Both the position numbers and the translations under genes were made by a program. Source: a bacterium (lineage in GTDB: Bacteria; Actinomycetota; Acidimicrobiia; Spongiisociales; UBA11373). From it: DNA of 6,788 bases. Below the pieces are notes generated by a model. The model saw only the letters and a program-made list of their open reading frames with translations, was not told the DNA's origin and ran no database searches. The stretch lies in assembly GCA_013202595.1 (NCBI GenBank), contig JABMPV010000233.1:1-6788 (forward strand). The letters run 5' to 3'. Positions 6,659 through 6,788 of the stretch are shown here, in pieces; position 1 is the stretch's first letter; each line of letters begins with the position of its first letter.

Positions 6659-6788
6659 TCCCCTCTCCTTCGCTAGTGCTCTGGCCAGGAACGTTGGCGA
6701 TGTTCAGGGCGAGGCAGGGGCGTCATCCGGCAAGGACGCAGGACGTGGACGCACTTCACCGTGCGTCGAGGACGAGGACACAGCCGGG
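6659..6788. other. Upstream flank, no gene recognised
   Basis: The expected Rossmann coding sequence is not found here in any minus-strand frame. The dehydrogenase frame is closed by TGA at 6706-6704; beyond it the frame is open to the window edge for 27 codons of Pro/Ser/Ala-rich sequence that could be the tail of another minus-strand gene. A second frame is open from the edge to TAG at 6675-6673, and the third has two stops. Nothing can be assigned. Confidence 0.5.

Overview
This window looks like ordinary chromosomal DNA from a GC-rich bacterium, most likely an actinobacterium. The evidence is strong G/C preference at third codon positions, long open shadow frames opposite the real genes, a lipoprotein with a threonine-rich spacer after its signal peptide, and a possible leaderless mRNA. 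An affiliation near the Acidimicrobiia is plausible from the threonine-rich lipoprotein style, but this is inference. No mobile element, tRNA, rRNA or CRISPR array was seen.

Layout, left to right. (1) Positions 1-1937, minus strand: most of an ADP-forming acyl-CoA/acetyl-CoA synthetase (CoA-binding, ligase and ATP-grasp parts), whose last tens of residues lie beyond the left edge. (2) Positions 1950-2245: the divergent intergenic region, with a possible structured leader for the next gene. (3) Positions 2246-2708, plus strand: a cold-shock-domain protein followed at once by a small basic protein with a SHOCT-like tail, probably one transcript. (4) Positions 2744-2777: a strong stem-loop between convergent genes, probably a two-way terminator. 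(5) Positions 2799-5777, minus strand: a 992-residue M16 zinc protease with a lipoprotein signal and a Thr-rich stalk. (6) Positions 5849-6658, minus strand: a saccharopine-dehydrogenase-family reading frame that lacks the N-terminal dinucleotide-binding part. (7) Positions 6659-6788: no gene recognised.

The genes do not form one obvious pathway. The acyl-CoA synthetase makes ATP from acyl-CoA (or the reverse), the cold-shock pair probably acts on RNA, the M16 protein would degrade peptides outside the membrane, and the saccharopine-dehydrogenase-like protein belongs to amino-acid metabolism families. The M16 gene and the saccharopine-dehydrogenase-like gene lie in tandem with about 70 bases between them and could share a transcript. 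I see no convincing new multi-gene system. The points most worth following are the small protein behind the cold-shock gene and the apparent loss of the N-terminal domain in the dehydrogenase-like gene.
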